Program-made: the position numbers and the translations under genes | Assembly (NCBI GenBank): GCA_964304625.1 | Contig: OZ199838.1 | Coordinates: 15,624,001-15,688,000 of the forward strand | Reading direction: 5' to 3' | DNA length: 64,000 bases | Source: Kudoa neothunni | Lineage: Eukaryota; Cnidaria | Shown: piece after piece, positions 22,973-35,761 of the stretch | Numbering within the stretch: position 1 is the stretch's first letter | Layout: every line of letters begins with the position of its first letter | Notes under the pieces: generated by a model | Told to the model about the DNA's origin: nothing | What the model saw: only the letters and a program-made list of their open reading frames with translations | Databases searched by the model: none

Positions 22973-24430
22973 ATGGTATTGTTATTAACATTTATTGTTG
23001 TAAGTGTCAACTATTTTCATATAAGATCAGGTACACATTTTTCATTCAATCTAAATAATGCCAGTATAGAGCCATCACTTCTTTCCTATGAAAAAGACGT
23101 GGGTGAATTCAAAACAGGAGAAGATATAAACAACGAGCTAACAAGATGGTTTATCAATACAGAAACAAATAAATGTGAAACTTTCCAATACAAAGGAACA
23201 AAAGGCAACTTCAACAACTTTAGAACGGAAATAGAGTGCAAAAGACATCGTAAATTTTATATTGATTTAATACAATAATTAAGAATAGTTGAAAATCCTA
23301 TTTCTGATAAAATTAATGGGTGCCTAGATCCTTCAAAACAAGAGGGGTTATGTAATACTCTTAACTTACCTAGTCTTAACATCACAAAATGGTCATGGAA
23401 CCGGTCTAATGCTGAGTGCGAAAGTTTTAGTTACACAGGTTGTGGTGGTAGTAAAAACAGATACGATTCAATAGAAGAATGCAAAAGTTTTTGTTACAGT
23501 ACGTTTTATAAAAAATATTCGATTTATAATCACATTTTTACACGAAGACGATGAATACGGGAAACCAACTGCAGACGGGGGTTTAAGTAACGAACAAGAT
23601 AAAAAAGAATATGCCGTCCCAAGTTATTTTGACTGTCACTTAAAACCAGACCTTCAAACGAGCGAAGCTAAAATCAAGGCTATCGCATTAATTAGAGAGA
23701 AACAATGTGTGTATGTGGCAGCAGGATTGAAAGATGAAAAAAAAAAGATTAGAGGAGCATTCAACACTATTAACGAATGCGTGAAAAAATGCTTCCGTAA
23801 TTATTATTCTCATAATTTAAATAATGTTTCAATAGCATATGAACATGATGATGCTCCTGCTAATGAAAAAAATGAAACAAAAAATACCTGCATGTAGTAG
23901 AGTGCAGCCTGATCAGTTTGGAAAACCAGCATCAGATTCAACCGCGAAACCAACAATAAGATTCTATTACGACCATAGCAACAAGGGTTGTTCACGCTTT
24001 GAGAGTTGGCCTGGAACCTTTGACCGAGAAAAAAATAATTTTCCTTCAGCTGAAATCTGCGAAAGTTATTGTGGATGGGGTAAATTATTTAACCTCCAAA
24101 TTTTTTACTGAAAATTAAATAGATAAGCCTGAGGATACTAAACCTATAGAAAGAGAACCTGTTTGTTATATACCAAAAGCTGGTGAATACAGCAAAGATG
24201 ATAATATTAATGGAAATTTAAATGTTAAAAGATGGTATTTTGATAGTTCTGAGGATAAATTTAAGTGTCGTTCGTTCTTGTTTGGTGGACTCAACGGAAA
24301 TGCTAATAATTTCAAAACATTTGAAGCTTGTAAAGTTATTTGCTGGAAACAAATGGACCCTGATGCAACGCCATATACTAAGGAAGATGATTACCCTGGA
24401 ACTGAAGACGATCAGGAAAAGAAAGGATGA
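22973..24430 (+). pseudogene. Multi-Kunitz protein copy D, frameshifted in exon 5
   Basis: Six-exon model 22973-23030, 23070-23249, 23289-23498, 23548-23796, 23836-24079, 24123-24430, all splice sites conserved. At the start of exon 5 (about 23868) a run of seven As replaces the six As of copy E. This shifts frame and gives a TAG within about ten codons, so the last two Kunitz units would be lost. The rest of exon 5 and exon 6 is still clean, so the lesion is very young or a homopolymer error. The exon-3 unit has all six cysteines, but a longer C2-C3 hairpin (LNLPSLNIT) and Asn after C2. Exons 3-4 resemble F/H and exons 5-6 resemble E: a mosaic. Confidence 0.75.
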
Positions 24431-25522
24431 AGCGAGATATTTTTATCAATAATTACTTTAACTCGTATATTTATTTATTCTCATATTACAATCACATAAA
24501 ATCATTAATATTCTCTAGCCTATACATCCAAATTTGCAATATATAAATTCCCTAGATCAATATGAGATTTTTTGCAATAAATTCCAGAATCGTTCAATTA
24601 AATTGAGTTTTATCATTAAATATTTGTCTCAAATTAATTTATACCAAAATTTACCATACGCAAATAAACACCTCAAAACCTGAAAGTGATGACTCAACAA
24701 TTAATACTAAAAAACTGCAATCTTATAAAAATAACAAATAAAACCAACCATTTCCTATCAAATTTATTCAATATTGCTGAGGGTAAGTTGAAAACTTCCC
24801 AAAATAGCTTACATTCCTTTATAATTTTGTTGGAGCTGCCACTTTTGCCGTAGTTGATATCGTTATTATTGTCTCCTTTAAATTTCTTTCTTGTATTTTC
24901 TCAACAAAATCTAAGTTACTATTTTTTAAATATTATATGTACAAATACTTTATTATTACGTTATTTTCTTGCGTCACGCTTTTTTGTTGCTACAATATAT
25001 GAATTAGAAAAAATGTAATGGGGGTTAGAAGTATTAGCGTAATTGTATTCAACTATAATTTTATATTAAAATATTTATCGAATGTTATACATACATGTTT
25101 ATATAAAATGTTTGTTATGAGAAATGAAATAAAATAATGTGTGACTTTAAATAAGTTCATTTTAATCTGCAGTCAATCTAATAACTTAATTAAATTTTTC
25201 AATTTGGATGAATATTACATAAGTTATAAATTATTTTTAAATTAAAATATTTTAAGATTTGTGACATTACATTTATATTGATTGTGAATTAAATTTTTGC
25301 CCGAAAGAATGTATGAATGTATATATAATTCGATGTTTAGCTAGGAGCTTTTATAAACGCATTTATTTTATTATATTTCTCAGAAATGATTAACTTTTTA
25401 CAGATTTATAGTATGTAAATTGTTCTATTTTATTTATCAAAAAATCTGATTTTAAAGACAGTTGAAAAACAAAACTCGTTTTATGATCAATGAATAATGC
25501 AATTGATTGGTCACTTGTATTT
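24431..25522. other. Spacer between copies D and E, no gene
   Basis: The first part resembles the 3' flanks of A and E; the last 130 bases hold the distal promoter motif of E (CAATGAATAATGCAATTGAT). Nothing else seen. Confidence 0.4.
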
Positions 25523-25569
25523 AGAAACATCGGCGTATTATTTATTTATCGACTTTCTCAATTAAATAT
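25523..25569 (+). promoter_or_regulatory. Conserved upstream block of copy E
   Basis: AAACATCGGCGTATTATTTA..TCGACTTTCTCAATTAAATATT, 38-84 bases before the ATG. Confidence 0.5.
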
Positions 25570-25606
25570 TATTATTTGTGAATCTCATTTATTATAGTTG
25601 ACAAAA

Positions 25607-27047
25607 ATGTTATTTTTATTAACATTTGTTGTTGTAAGTGTCAACTATTTTAATATAAGATCAGGTACACTTCTTTCATTCAATCTAAATAATGCCAGTA
25701 TAGAACCACCACTTCCTTCCTATGAAAAAGACGTGGGTGAATTCAAAGCAGGAGAAGATATAAACAATGAACTCACAAGATGGTATATCAATACAAAAAC
25801 GACTAAATGCGAAACTTTCCAATACAGAGGAACAAAAGGCAACTTTAACAATTTCAGAACAGAAATAGAATGCAAAAGACATCGTAAAATGTCTATTGAC
25901 GTAATATACTAATTTTATATAGTTGAAAATCCTATATCTGATAAAATTAATGGGTGCCAAGATAATGTTAAGTTGGAGGGGTCTTGTAGTGAGAGGACAG
26001 AAAAATGGTCATGGGACCCATCTAAAGCTGAATGTGAACGTTTTGATTACTCAGGTTGTGGTGGTAATAGAAACAGATACGATTCAGAAGAAGAATGCAA
26101 AAGTTTCTGTTTTAGTATATTTAACACAAAAATACTTGATTAATAACCACATTTTTTATACGAAGATAAGGAATATGGGAGTCCAACTAATCAGGAGGCG
26201 TTAAATGGCAAAAATGGCAAAGACGAATACGCCCTTCCAAATTATCATGATTGTCACTTGAAACCAGACCTTCAAAATAGTAATGCTGAGATCAAAGCTA
26301 TCGCATTAATTGATGAGAAACAATGTGTGTATGCGGCAGCAGGATTGAAAGACAATAAAAAGATAAGAGGAGCATTCGATACTATTAACGAATGCGTGAA
26401 AAAATGCTTCCGTAATTATTATTCTCATAATTTAAATAATGTTTCAATAGCATATGAACATGATGATGCTCCTGCTAATGAAAAAATGAAACAAAAAATA
26501 CCTGCATGTAGTAGAGTGCAGCCTGATCAGTTTGGAAAACCAGCATCAGATTCAACCGCGAAACCAACAATAAGATTCTATTACGACCATAGCAACAAGG
26601 GTTGTTCACGCTTTGAGAGTTGGCCTGGAACCTTTGACCGAGAAAAAAATAATTTTCCTTCAGCTGAAATCTGCGAAAGTTATTGTGGATGGGGTAAATT
26701 AATAAACCTCCAAGTTTTTTACTGAAAATTAAATAGATAAGCCTGAGGATACTAAACCTATAGAAAGAGAACCTGTTTGTTATATGCCAAAAGCTGGTGA
26801 ATACAACAAAGATGATAATATTAATGGAAATTTAAATGTTAAAAGATGGTATTTTGATAGTTCTGAGGATAAATTTAAGTGTCGTTCGTTCTTGTTTGGT
26901 GGACTCAACGGAAATGCTAATAATTTTAAATCATTGGGCGCTTGCAAAGTTATTTGCTGGCAACAAATGGATCCTGATGAAAAAACATTTCCTATGACGG
27001 ATGAAAATTCTGATACTGGAGACGATAAACAAAAAGGTCAACAATGA
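25607..27047 (+). CDS. Multi-Kunitz secreted protein, copy E (intact)
   Basis: Six exons: 25607-25664, 25704-25883, 25923-26114, 26166-26411, 26451-26693, 26737-27047 (TGA); 409 codons plus stop. Introns are 39, 39, 51, 39 and 43 nt, phase 1. The start at 25607 is preferred over upstream near-start codons because it aligns with the ATG of all other copies. Hydrophobic leader, then Kunitz-like units with 2, 6, 4, 4 and 4 cysteines. The exon-3 domain has the standard 15-residue C2-C3 spacing and Ser after C2. Exon 5 is nearly identical to that of copy D and lacks D's extra A, so it serves as the in-frame reference. Acidic tail after the last unit. Confidence 0.9.
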
Positions 27048-27808
27048 GATATATATATTCTCAATATTTATTTAAACTTATATAATTAATTAAATTCTTA
27101 TAACATTTTATTGAAAATAATGACTTTTGTTTAGCCAATGATATAAAATCAACGTTGGTTTTCTCGAGCAATATGGAAAATTTTGCAATAAATGCGAGAA
27201 GCATTGAATTAAATTGAGTTATATCATTAAAATATTTCGATACATCAATATAACAAGGACAGAGGTATGCACGATAAAATATAATCCTAAACGGCACTTA
27301 CGTTTGTACAATGAGAATTTTTGATCTCAGCAACTCTAACTTACGAGCTGGTTATAGATTTAAATTTTTAGAATCTGATATATTTAATTATTTCTGACCC
27401 CAATTTTAGCATTGTAATGTTTTTACTGTTCAAGAATTTTTACACTTCATTTACATTTCACGAATTCCTAATAAATGAAATAACTCTTAATTTTCGTGTT
27501 TCAAAATTTCGACAATTTTTGTACACTACAAATAACTATTGATTTTTAAGGATATGTTTTTGGTATACCTAGAAAAAAGGGTTACTTCAGATTATATATA
27601 TGAATAATAAAATATTGAAACTCTATATATTAATTTTATAATTAATCGCTAACATCAATTTTATCGTAAGTTTGTATCTCTTGGCGATTATTACAGACAC
27701 GGTAAAGAGACTATCGCAGGATAAAAAACTCAAATTTGAATATTCCTTTATTGTTTAAGTAAACAATAGTAATACATAGCAGATTTATTTTTTGTAATAA
27801 AGGGCCAT
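27048..27808. other. 3' flank of copy E, no gene
   Basis: The first 200 bases match 828-1030 (flank of A). The remainder is AT-rich and unrecognised. Confidence 0.4.
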
Positions 27809-28640
27809 TTGACGATAATATCTAACGAATATTCTATCAATTTGTTGAGCGACCATACCGATAAGAAAGAATTTGCCAGCGATCTCGAATTGGAAGGACC
27901 ATTATCTGATGCATCTTATTGTGACGATGCAGTTGAAGGAAGTGCTTCCTTATCTGACTCCGAAATCGAGGAAGAAAATTCTCCTGAATAATTTATAAAA
28001 TTTTGAAATTCAAAAAATAGTTTTTAATGAAGTTTTGGTTAAAGATCTAGGGGAAGAACAAAAGTCACAATAACGATTTACACAAAGTCGGACTTATATG
28101 AGATTCGGAGAACGATAAAATTATTCTCGAACAATTCTTATTATTTTTTTCAGTCATTGTCTTAGAGGAAATATTATATTACATAAACATATTGTTTGTC
28201 TAATCCCAAATTAAATGCTAAAAGTACCGTAACTATGGAAGAACTAAAAGCCTTCATTGATGTTTTGATAAAATCTGTCCGCTACAATGGGGTTAAGCTA
28301 TCCTTAAAGAATCTTTGGGATTGGAATCCAATTTTCAAACCACTCTTTTACTCTGAGACAATTTCTAGAGACAGATTCACTCATACTTTTATATAACCAG
28401 TTGTTTTGACGATCGAAAAACAAGAACACTAAGAATTCAAGAGAATGGAAATAATTTCGAGGCGACACAGGAAATATTCGATGTAGTCAATTCTTCTTTT
28501 CAACAAAATTATTCACCCGGCACTCACATAACGGTTGATGAGAGAATGATTTCATTTCGTGGGCGATGCCCTTTCACATATATATGAAACAGAAGCCCCA
28601 TAGGTTCGGAATGACTGTTAGCAACAATTATTCCCGGATT
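27809..28640 (+). pseudogene. piggyBac transposase relic, 5' part only
   Basis: Acidic N-terminal segment 27809-27991 (Asp/Glu/Ser rich), then 28196-28396 with VTMEELKAFIDVLIKSVRYN and ..SETISRDRFTH typical of the piggyBac N-terminal domain. A broken frame follows with HITVDERMISFRGRCPFT, which contains the first catalytic Asp (intact here, unlike in 16294-17974). Sequence similarity stops near 28640, so the two other catalytic Asp residues are missing. Confidence 0.65.
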
Positions 28641-28811
28641 AGTAAAACTTATAACTCATAAAATAATTTTTTTTATTTTAAATACTTTTTTAAACATCAA
28701 TAATTTAACTGCTAATCCATTATTACTATCAAATAAATTTTTATAATTTTCTATGGCATTAAATATTAATGGGTTAATAATTTACAAAGATCATCATTGA
28801 TTTATTTCATA

Positions 28812-29345
28812 TTAGCGCTAATGCCCGGCTTTGCCTGGTACTGTGTAGTGGAAAATTTTAAACTTTAATTTAATTTCTGAATGGGGAAATTCTACGATTA
28901 AGTTAATTTAATTAACACATTGAACCCCGTAAATTTTATTATTCTATTTTAATTGTTGCATTTCAAAGCTTGTCATTATTTTTGCAATGTGATGATTTAG
29001 AATAACGAAATTATGCCCGTACTTTCTATTCAAATATAAATAGAGGTATTGAAGGAAATTAATGAGTATTTTTAAGTTTCTTTTGAAAATTATTGACCAA
29101 CAATATAATAACCCTAATTTTATGAACAATGTAATTAACGATTAGAGTTCATTTATTTATTAAAAGAATCATTAAGTAACTTGAATAGGACTTTCAATTC
29201 TTTTCAAAATTTTGCGATATAAATTAACCTTTCTAGTTATAAAATTTATTATTAGTCTACAAACGATAAGGAAAAAAATAAAAACAACCTACGATGCGTC
29301 AGAAATAAAAATATTAATTGTTACTACTTTTTTGAAATTTTATAA
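28812..29345 (-). repeat. Dispersed Helitron-like repeat, copy b
   Basis: Inverted copy of about 1555-2045. The minus-strand 3' end reads hairpin CCAGGCAAAGCCGGG, then CATTAGCGCTAA (28812-28815) followed by T. The hairpin pairs well around an AAA loop with one mismatch. The 5' end is not identified. Confidence 0.45.
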
Positions 29346-30224
29346 AGGATCTTAATGAGTTTTTAAGAAGCAGTGAGTGGTTACTTAAGTATTCACTATT
29401 TTAAAATAATTTCCAGATTTTTAAATAAATGCAACCCTTTTTTAACAAAAATACTTACCAGTTCAAAAATGTACAAACTTAATTATCAAAATACAATTAA
29501 ATCTAAAATGTAAAGGTGTTTTCGATTTAAAAAATTACAGTAGTGCTTAAATATCAACATCAACTGGTTTTCTCGAAGAAGTGCACCCTTTAAAAATAAA
29601 CATACTGTTTATTGTCCTAAAAAAGTTCCTCTGTGTTGAATTATTCTTAGATAAACTAAAACTTTGTGAAAACGTCGGTTAGATCGAATAGACCAATAAT
29701 TAATTATTAACTTACATGTCACACATTGAGAAGGGACTGTATTTTATGCAGAAGTAATCGTGAATATAAATTCTTAAACTACGTATAGAATGCGATATCG
29801 CATATTTGTATGCAGCTTGTATATCATAATGAATTATTTTTTACGAAAAGAAAATTATATATTGATTTGAATATTAACCCTAAGGTCTGGGGGTAAGGAA
29901 TAATTAGGTTACTAAGAATTTAAACATTAGTTAAAAAATTATCTCATCTAATATAGAAACTCATTGAATTAGTCATGCTAGCTGTTTTAGAAGAAAGTTT
30001 AGGAAAACCAAAAAATGAGTAAAAACTTATCGAAATGACGAATATAGTTTCAATCTCAATCGATATATTTGATGAAAAGAAATTTTCATTTAAGATATCA
30101 CAAAAATTTAATTATTTGAAAATTTTACACACATCTTACATCGTTTTTAGAATGCTTATAGAATTACTAAATTATTCCTTGATGCCAATAACTTATAATC
30201 TCAAATTATGTGTTTTATTTAAAA
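29346..30224. other. Intergenic, no gene recognised
   Basis: AT-rich; an open frame at 30035-30295 has no motif and runs into the next repeat, so I do not call it. Confidence 0.4.
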
Positions 30225-31360
30225 TTAGCGGAAACTGCCCAACGTTGCTTGGGGAAGATTTCGCATTGATACGCTTCTTAATAATATTCACATAATAAAT
30301 TGAAATCGTGAATTAACCCATAGAAGAAAATTAACTAACAAATTTTAAGCATCATACATTAACGATATAGATTAGCGAAATTTAAATTATGATCATTTCT
30401 GTGAAGGAAAGCATCAAGTCCGGCGTTCATTGAAAAATTTCGCTGCATGGCGCCAATGCTAAATAATTTATTGTCAGTGTCGTATTTCTTTGCGCTCCCG
30501 AGTGGAAAAAATCCGCTAAAATGTTACCCTGAACGTTATTTTTTGCCCGGCTCCGAAAGTTTGTGCAGCACCGTTTACAAGAGACAAATAAATAGGAAAG
30601 GATACAGAGATAGAATAAAACGGACGAAAATTAGTTTTTCTTGCTCAAATTAATATCGCTTGGCCCGGCAAGAGCTTAACGCCCTTTTTCCTATATTTGG
30701 CCACAAATCGCGTCAACTTCAACATAAGTAATTTATATAATTTGTTGAAATAAAATTACAAATATATGAACTGAATTTAATTACAGAAAGTCAAACTTAG
30801 CGGATGATTTCAATGAAATCTACAGACGCAGTATTTCCATTATAATGTTTCAATCAATGTAATTTTAACGTTATCAATCAATTCGTTATTAATGAAACAT
30901 ATATAGATTTTTATCATACCTAAAACCATTAATAGAACTTTCAAAATATAATAATCAGATTCAATACCTTAAAACTCCCGACATAGAGAGTATATCTGCA
31001 CGAACGCCTAAATTTACACACTAAATTTATATACAATGTCAAATGGCAGCATTTAGTCAACATTTGATAGAGTATATAAAGGGGAAAATTAATTTCAACT
31101 GACCATCAGCAGGTCATAAGCAAGTGTTAATCCTATTGTTGAACTCAAGTAATCTGCTAAACAAACTTTGAACCGACAACATCACCATTTTCTAAACATT
31201 TCTGGGAACACTTATTAGTGTGAACATGATTTAAGTATTTTTTGAAACATTGTAATTTAAAAAAATTTCATAAATGTCTCTCTATACGAAAAAAAATTTT
31301 AACTCACATGCGTACTTGCTGACACACATACGGACGCTTCAGCTTTGTATATATAGTAGA
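30225..31360 (-). mobile_element. Helitron-like element L4, complete by its ends
   Basis: Minus-strand start TCTACTATATATACAAAGC after an A (31361). End ..TTTCCGCTAA at 30225 before a T, with the hairpin CCCAAGCAACGTTGGG (5-bp stem) just upstream. 1136 bp; aligns with L3 over its length. The opposite strand carries GAGTATATAAAGGGG then CCATCAGC, a TATA-plus-initiator-like layout shared with L3. Inserted next to copy F. No open reading frame of note. Confidence 0.55.
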
Positions 31361-31484
31361 TAATAGATGTCTTTATTATTTGAAAATTTACGTAATGTGT
31401 TAGGAAAGAATCACAATTTAATAAAATATTAATATGTAATAGCTAATTATGCTAGTTTGAGATTGATACAGAGAAAATATCAGG

Positions 31485-32957
31485 TTATGAGGGTGTGGTG
31501 AGTTCTTCATCATCTTTAGTATTGCTGTATGAGTCCTCTGCTTCAAATGTAGTTTCATCCCGATCCATCTGCCGCCAGCAAATATTTTCACATGCATCTT
31601 CTGATTTAAAATTGTTATTGTTTCCATTGAGACCTCCAAACATAAAGGAGACGCATTTAAATTTACTTTCTGAACTATCAAAATACCATCTTTTAACATT
31701 AAGGTTCCCATTTGTGTTATCAGATTTGCTGTATTCACCAGCTTTAGGCTGATAACAAGCAGGTTTTCTTTCTATAGCATCCTTAGGTTCGGGTTTATCT
31801 ATTCACATTTTAATGAAATTATTTTAGTCTAAATGATTTATTTACCCCATCCACAATAACTTTCGCATATTTCCGCGGAAGGAAAATTATTTTTAGATTT
31901 ATCAAATACTCCAGGCCAACTCTCAAATCGTGAACAACCCTTGTTGCTTTGGTCATAGTAGAATCTTATTGTTGGTTTGACGTCGGATGGTGAACTTGGC
32001 TTATTAAACTGGTCAGGCTGTACTCTACTACAAGCTGGTATTTTTTGTTTCATTTTTATATTAGTTTCAGCAGCTGCATCATCGTGCTCGTATGCTATGG
32101 AAACATTATTTAAATAAAGATAATATTATTTACGGAAACATTTTTTAACGCATTCGTTAATAGTATCGAATGCTCCTCTTATCTTTTTATCTGGGTCGCT
32201 CAATCCTGCTGCAACATACACACATTGTTTCTCATCAATCAATGCGATAGCTTTGATTTTAGCTTCACTCGTTTGAAGGTCTGGTTTTAAGTGACAGTCA
32301 AAATAACTTGGAACGGCATATTCTTTTTTATCTTGTTCGTTACTTAAACCCCCGGCTGCAGTTGGTTTCCCGTATTCATCGTCTTCGTGTAAAAATGTGA
32401 TTATAAATCGAATATTTTGAACAAAATATACTATAACAAAATATTTTGCATTCTTCAATTGAATCGTATCTATTTCTGTTCCCACCGCAACCTGTGTAAG
32501 AAAAAGTTTCACAAGTGGCAGTAGACGGATCCCATGACCATTTTTGTGTGTATAGATCAGTCTTTTTAAGAGTATTGCAGGACCCCTCTTTTTTCGGAGG
32601 ATCTTGACACCCATCAATCTTATCAGAAATAGGATTTTCAACTATACAAAATTATTTTATTACATCAATAGAGAATTTACGATGTCTTTGGCATTCTATT
32701 TCCGTTCTAAAGTTGTTAAAGTTTCCTTTGATACCTTTGTATTGGAAAGTTTCGCATTAGTTTGTTTTGTTATTAACAAACCATCTCGTGAGCTCGTTGT
32801 TTATATCCTCACCTTCCTTGAACTCACCTACATCCATTGCATAGGAAGGAAGTGCTGGCTCTATAATGACATTATTTAATGTGGACATAGTATATGTACC
32901 TGATTTTATATGAAAGTAATTAATGTTTAACGCAACAAAAATTAATAAAAATAACAT
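31485..32957 (-). pseudogene. Multi-Kunitz protein copy F, nonsense codon in exon 2
   Basis: Exons (minus): 32957-32900, 32860-32681, 32641-32432, 32382-32134, 32094-31846, 31798-31485. All splice sites and later frames are clean. In exon 2 the codon just before the first retained Cys is TAA (32757-32759), where the other copies have AAA or GAA. This would end the protein after about 66 residues. Exon 1, exons 3-5, most of exon 6 and about 150 upstream bases are nearly identical to copy H, which lies 13 kb away in opposite orientation. The lesion is therefore recent, or masked by H having been converted in this exon. Confidence 0.8.
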
Positions 32958-32997
32958 ATTTTTTCAGATATAAGGAATTCTATTAACAGATACTACT

Positions 32998-33042
32998 ATG
33001 TTATTGAGAACTTCGTTAAATAACTAATACGCCGATGTTTAT
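32998..33042 (-). promoter_or_regulatory. Conserved upstream block of copy F
   Basis: Minus strand AACATCGGCGTATTAGTTAT..ACGAAGTTCTCAATAACATAG; same as the block before copy H. Confidence 0.5.
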
Positions 33043-34845
33043 TAAGAAAAGGAGACAATCAATAATTTCATTCACAGATCCAATATTCGTTAAAGTGTAT
33101 TCAGTGATTTACTTAAACCCAGTATTAGACAGTCAGGCTTAAAAAAAAGGAGGACAATTAAAATTATAAAAATTCTGTTTAAACCAATGTATGTTTATAT
33201 TCTCATATTAAAGCTTTAATATATCTAAACGATTAGTAAGAATTTTAAATATCGTATTACGAGTCAAAGTTTTTTGAAAACCAAGGAATTATCATTTTTT
33301 GTAAATTTTCACTTTGATATATAGATTTCACAGTTATGACAATTTAATAGTATATTTCTAGGATAACTCTCTTAAGTCCATATTTTATTCAATCATATAG
33401 ATATAAAAACCTACCAATGTTTTGAGAATCAATAGAATATTTTAGATATAAATTGCATTTTAGGTGTGTGGAGTAAAAAAGTAATAAATCTGATTTTTAA
33501 TTGTTTTAATTAACATATTTTAATACCCGGAATGAAATTAAAGGAACAAATAAGAGGTAAAAAGACGTAAATTAAATGGGTTTTAGAAAATATTAAATAT
33601 TCATAATGTCTCAAGGAAATACTAACAAGACCCTTAAAAATAATAGAGAAAATTGCCAGGATAGTTCTGACGGCGAGAATTAAGAGCGGATTGTACTAGG
33701 AACTACTTAATTTACCATGCACATTATCCGTTACGTTTGATTGGAAGTTATATACTTTATTTTTAGGATTTTTAGACCGATGAGTTTTTTCAATATTTTC
33801 TTGAAGACGTCATTTGCAAGAGAATGGTTGATTGGGGAAAATTTATATTTAGAAATAAATAAATTCGAGATAAAATAAATTTCGTATCGCAGTACCCTTA
33901 TGAATTTATCAAAAAAATAAAGTAAATGAGTTTGATCCTCTAACGGATTTGGGGTGTATTACACCCCAAACCACACCTAGTGTGGGGATAAAATTTTACA
34001 ACCTTCTCATAGAAAATTGAAATTTACTCTATTCATTCATCTTTATTAAATGTATTATATATCAAAAACTTGGTCAAAATATAAGTTCAGGTTATGCCAA
34101 AAAATTTCATTCTTTAACGGGCTTGGGGTGAAAAATACCCCGTGGTTTTTTGCTTATATTAACTTGAAAAATTAGAACTAATTAAATGAGAAACTCCTGT
34201 AAAATTCCATCAACAAATTTCCAAGAAAATCTGCAATTAGTATCCCACCTAATCCAATGCGGCATTCTTCGTCGATCGCTCGAAAGTTTCCGATGGTGTA
34301 ATATTGAGCTTCTCCTATCAGGCGGTTGGAGAGACATCGATTGTGTCAGATATATCGGATTTTAATAACTAAGAAAAGTTTTCTTTTGAATTATAACGTC
34401 AAAAAATAATTCATCGGAGATTTTACTTTAATTGTGCACCAATTTGGGTTATGTAGAAAAATAGGATTATTTGAGCAAGAAGCTAGGATTAGTTGGACCA
34501 TTCTGGTGAGTAAATTAACATGAGCGCATTTAATGAATTTTATGGTGATTTGGATTATAACTTGTTTTTTACATTACTTAACCCTTCCTGTACCAACTAC
34601 GATAACAGAACGCTGGTGACCAACTTGTTCAATCTTCTCAAAGCTATTTCATCAAAAATTAAAGACACAAATATGATAATTAATGCACACTAAAATTAGT
34701 TTATATTATTTGGTGTACCGGGTTTTACTCCCAAAACCGGACGCTGTATATGCTTAAGCAAAAATCTATTTTATGCTACATTTCAAATGAAAAAAAAAAC
34801 AGCTCAAATACAATTTATAGAAATTAATGAAAATTATAATAGTTT
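33043..34845. other. Intergenic with piggyBac-like end motifs
   Basis: 33043-33190 is similar to the flanks of H and of the relic at 37440. At 33947-33967 and 34128-34142 there are GGGGTGTATTACACCCC-type palindromes. TTAA followed by CCCTTCCTGTACC occurs at 34578-34594. These look like piggyBac terminal parts without a gene between them. Confidence 0.35.
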
Positions 34846-35717
34846 TTAAGTCCTAGGAATGTCATCTAAGGTGTGACACAATCCAAGAAAACTTTCATTA
34901 TGTTGAATGTAATTCTTTAAATTCTCCTCAGTTACAGATTGAGAGGAAGTTGTTATTCTCTGTATTAAATCATTATGTCCACAAGTAGGGCCATCTTTTC
35001 TAGTTTTCGGTTTAATTTGAGAAAATACCTCCTCACGAGTGTTCAAAAATGGCGAGTATCGAGGTGGATATTTTATCTCATAAGGATAGTCGCCAAAAAA
35101 TTCCATATTAGAATGATGGAATCTGTCGTTAGCCATGACAATAATGTAGTCTCCATCGTCCAACACATTTTTTAACTGATTAAAAATTGTTGAAAATTTT
35201 CACAATTTACGCCCCTGGGAATGGATTCACAGTAAACTACACTGATAGCGCTGGCAGCCAGGATCATGGTTACGTTCGGTCCTCTACTGTTAGCCACCAC
35301 TGGATTGGGAGCTAATCCAACAAGAGCGCATCCATGAGAGCGTAGTAAGTGAAGGGAGAGGGGACTTTCATCGACGAATATCACCTTTCGAGACCGCACA
35401 TTTATTGGTAAATTTGTGTACCAATTGGCTCACATCCAAATCGAGTTTTTGGATCATAGACTGTAAAGTTATGGTACAATTGTCCACAATAAGCTGGAGA
35501 AGACGGCGTTTGACTTCATCAGTAATTTTAATTTCCCTTGAACCACCTCTTACACCTTTTGTATAGGTTACCAATGTTTTATATCTTTAACCATGCCAAG
35601 CTGGGTACATTTTGGTATTCCTAGATCGTGAGCTACCGCGGAGAAAGGTTTTTCTTCATCAACCACAAGCTTAATGGAGCGTTTTCTTAAGTCATCTGAA
35701 ATGTTGTTTCTTGACAT
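34846..35717 (-). pseudogene. Tc1/mariner-like (IS630-type) transposase pseudogene
   Basis: Minus strand from ATG 35717: a helix-turn-helix start MSRNNISDDLRKRSIKLVVD, then a frame change. 35574-35368 has RGGSREIKITDEVKRRLLQL. 35399-35172 has VIFVDESPLSLHLLRSHG with the first catalytic Asp. 35166-34846 has IIVMANDRFHHS (usual order DN is altered) and YPPRYSPFLNTREEVFSQIK with the third acidic residue. At least two frameshifts. The family layout is DDE with a short D-E spacing. Confidence 0.7.
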
Positions 35718-35761
35718 TTTGTTATATTTAAATTTATTCTTTGTCTCGTCTTCCGATTAAA

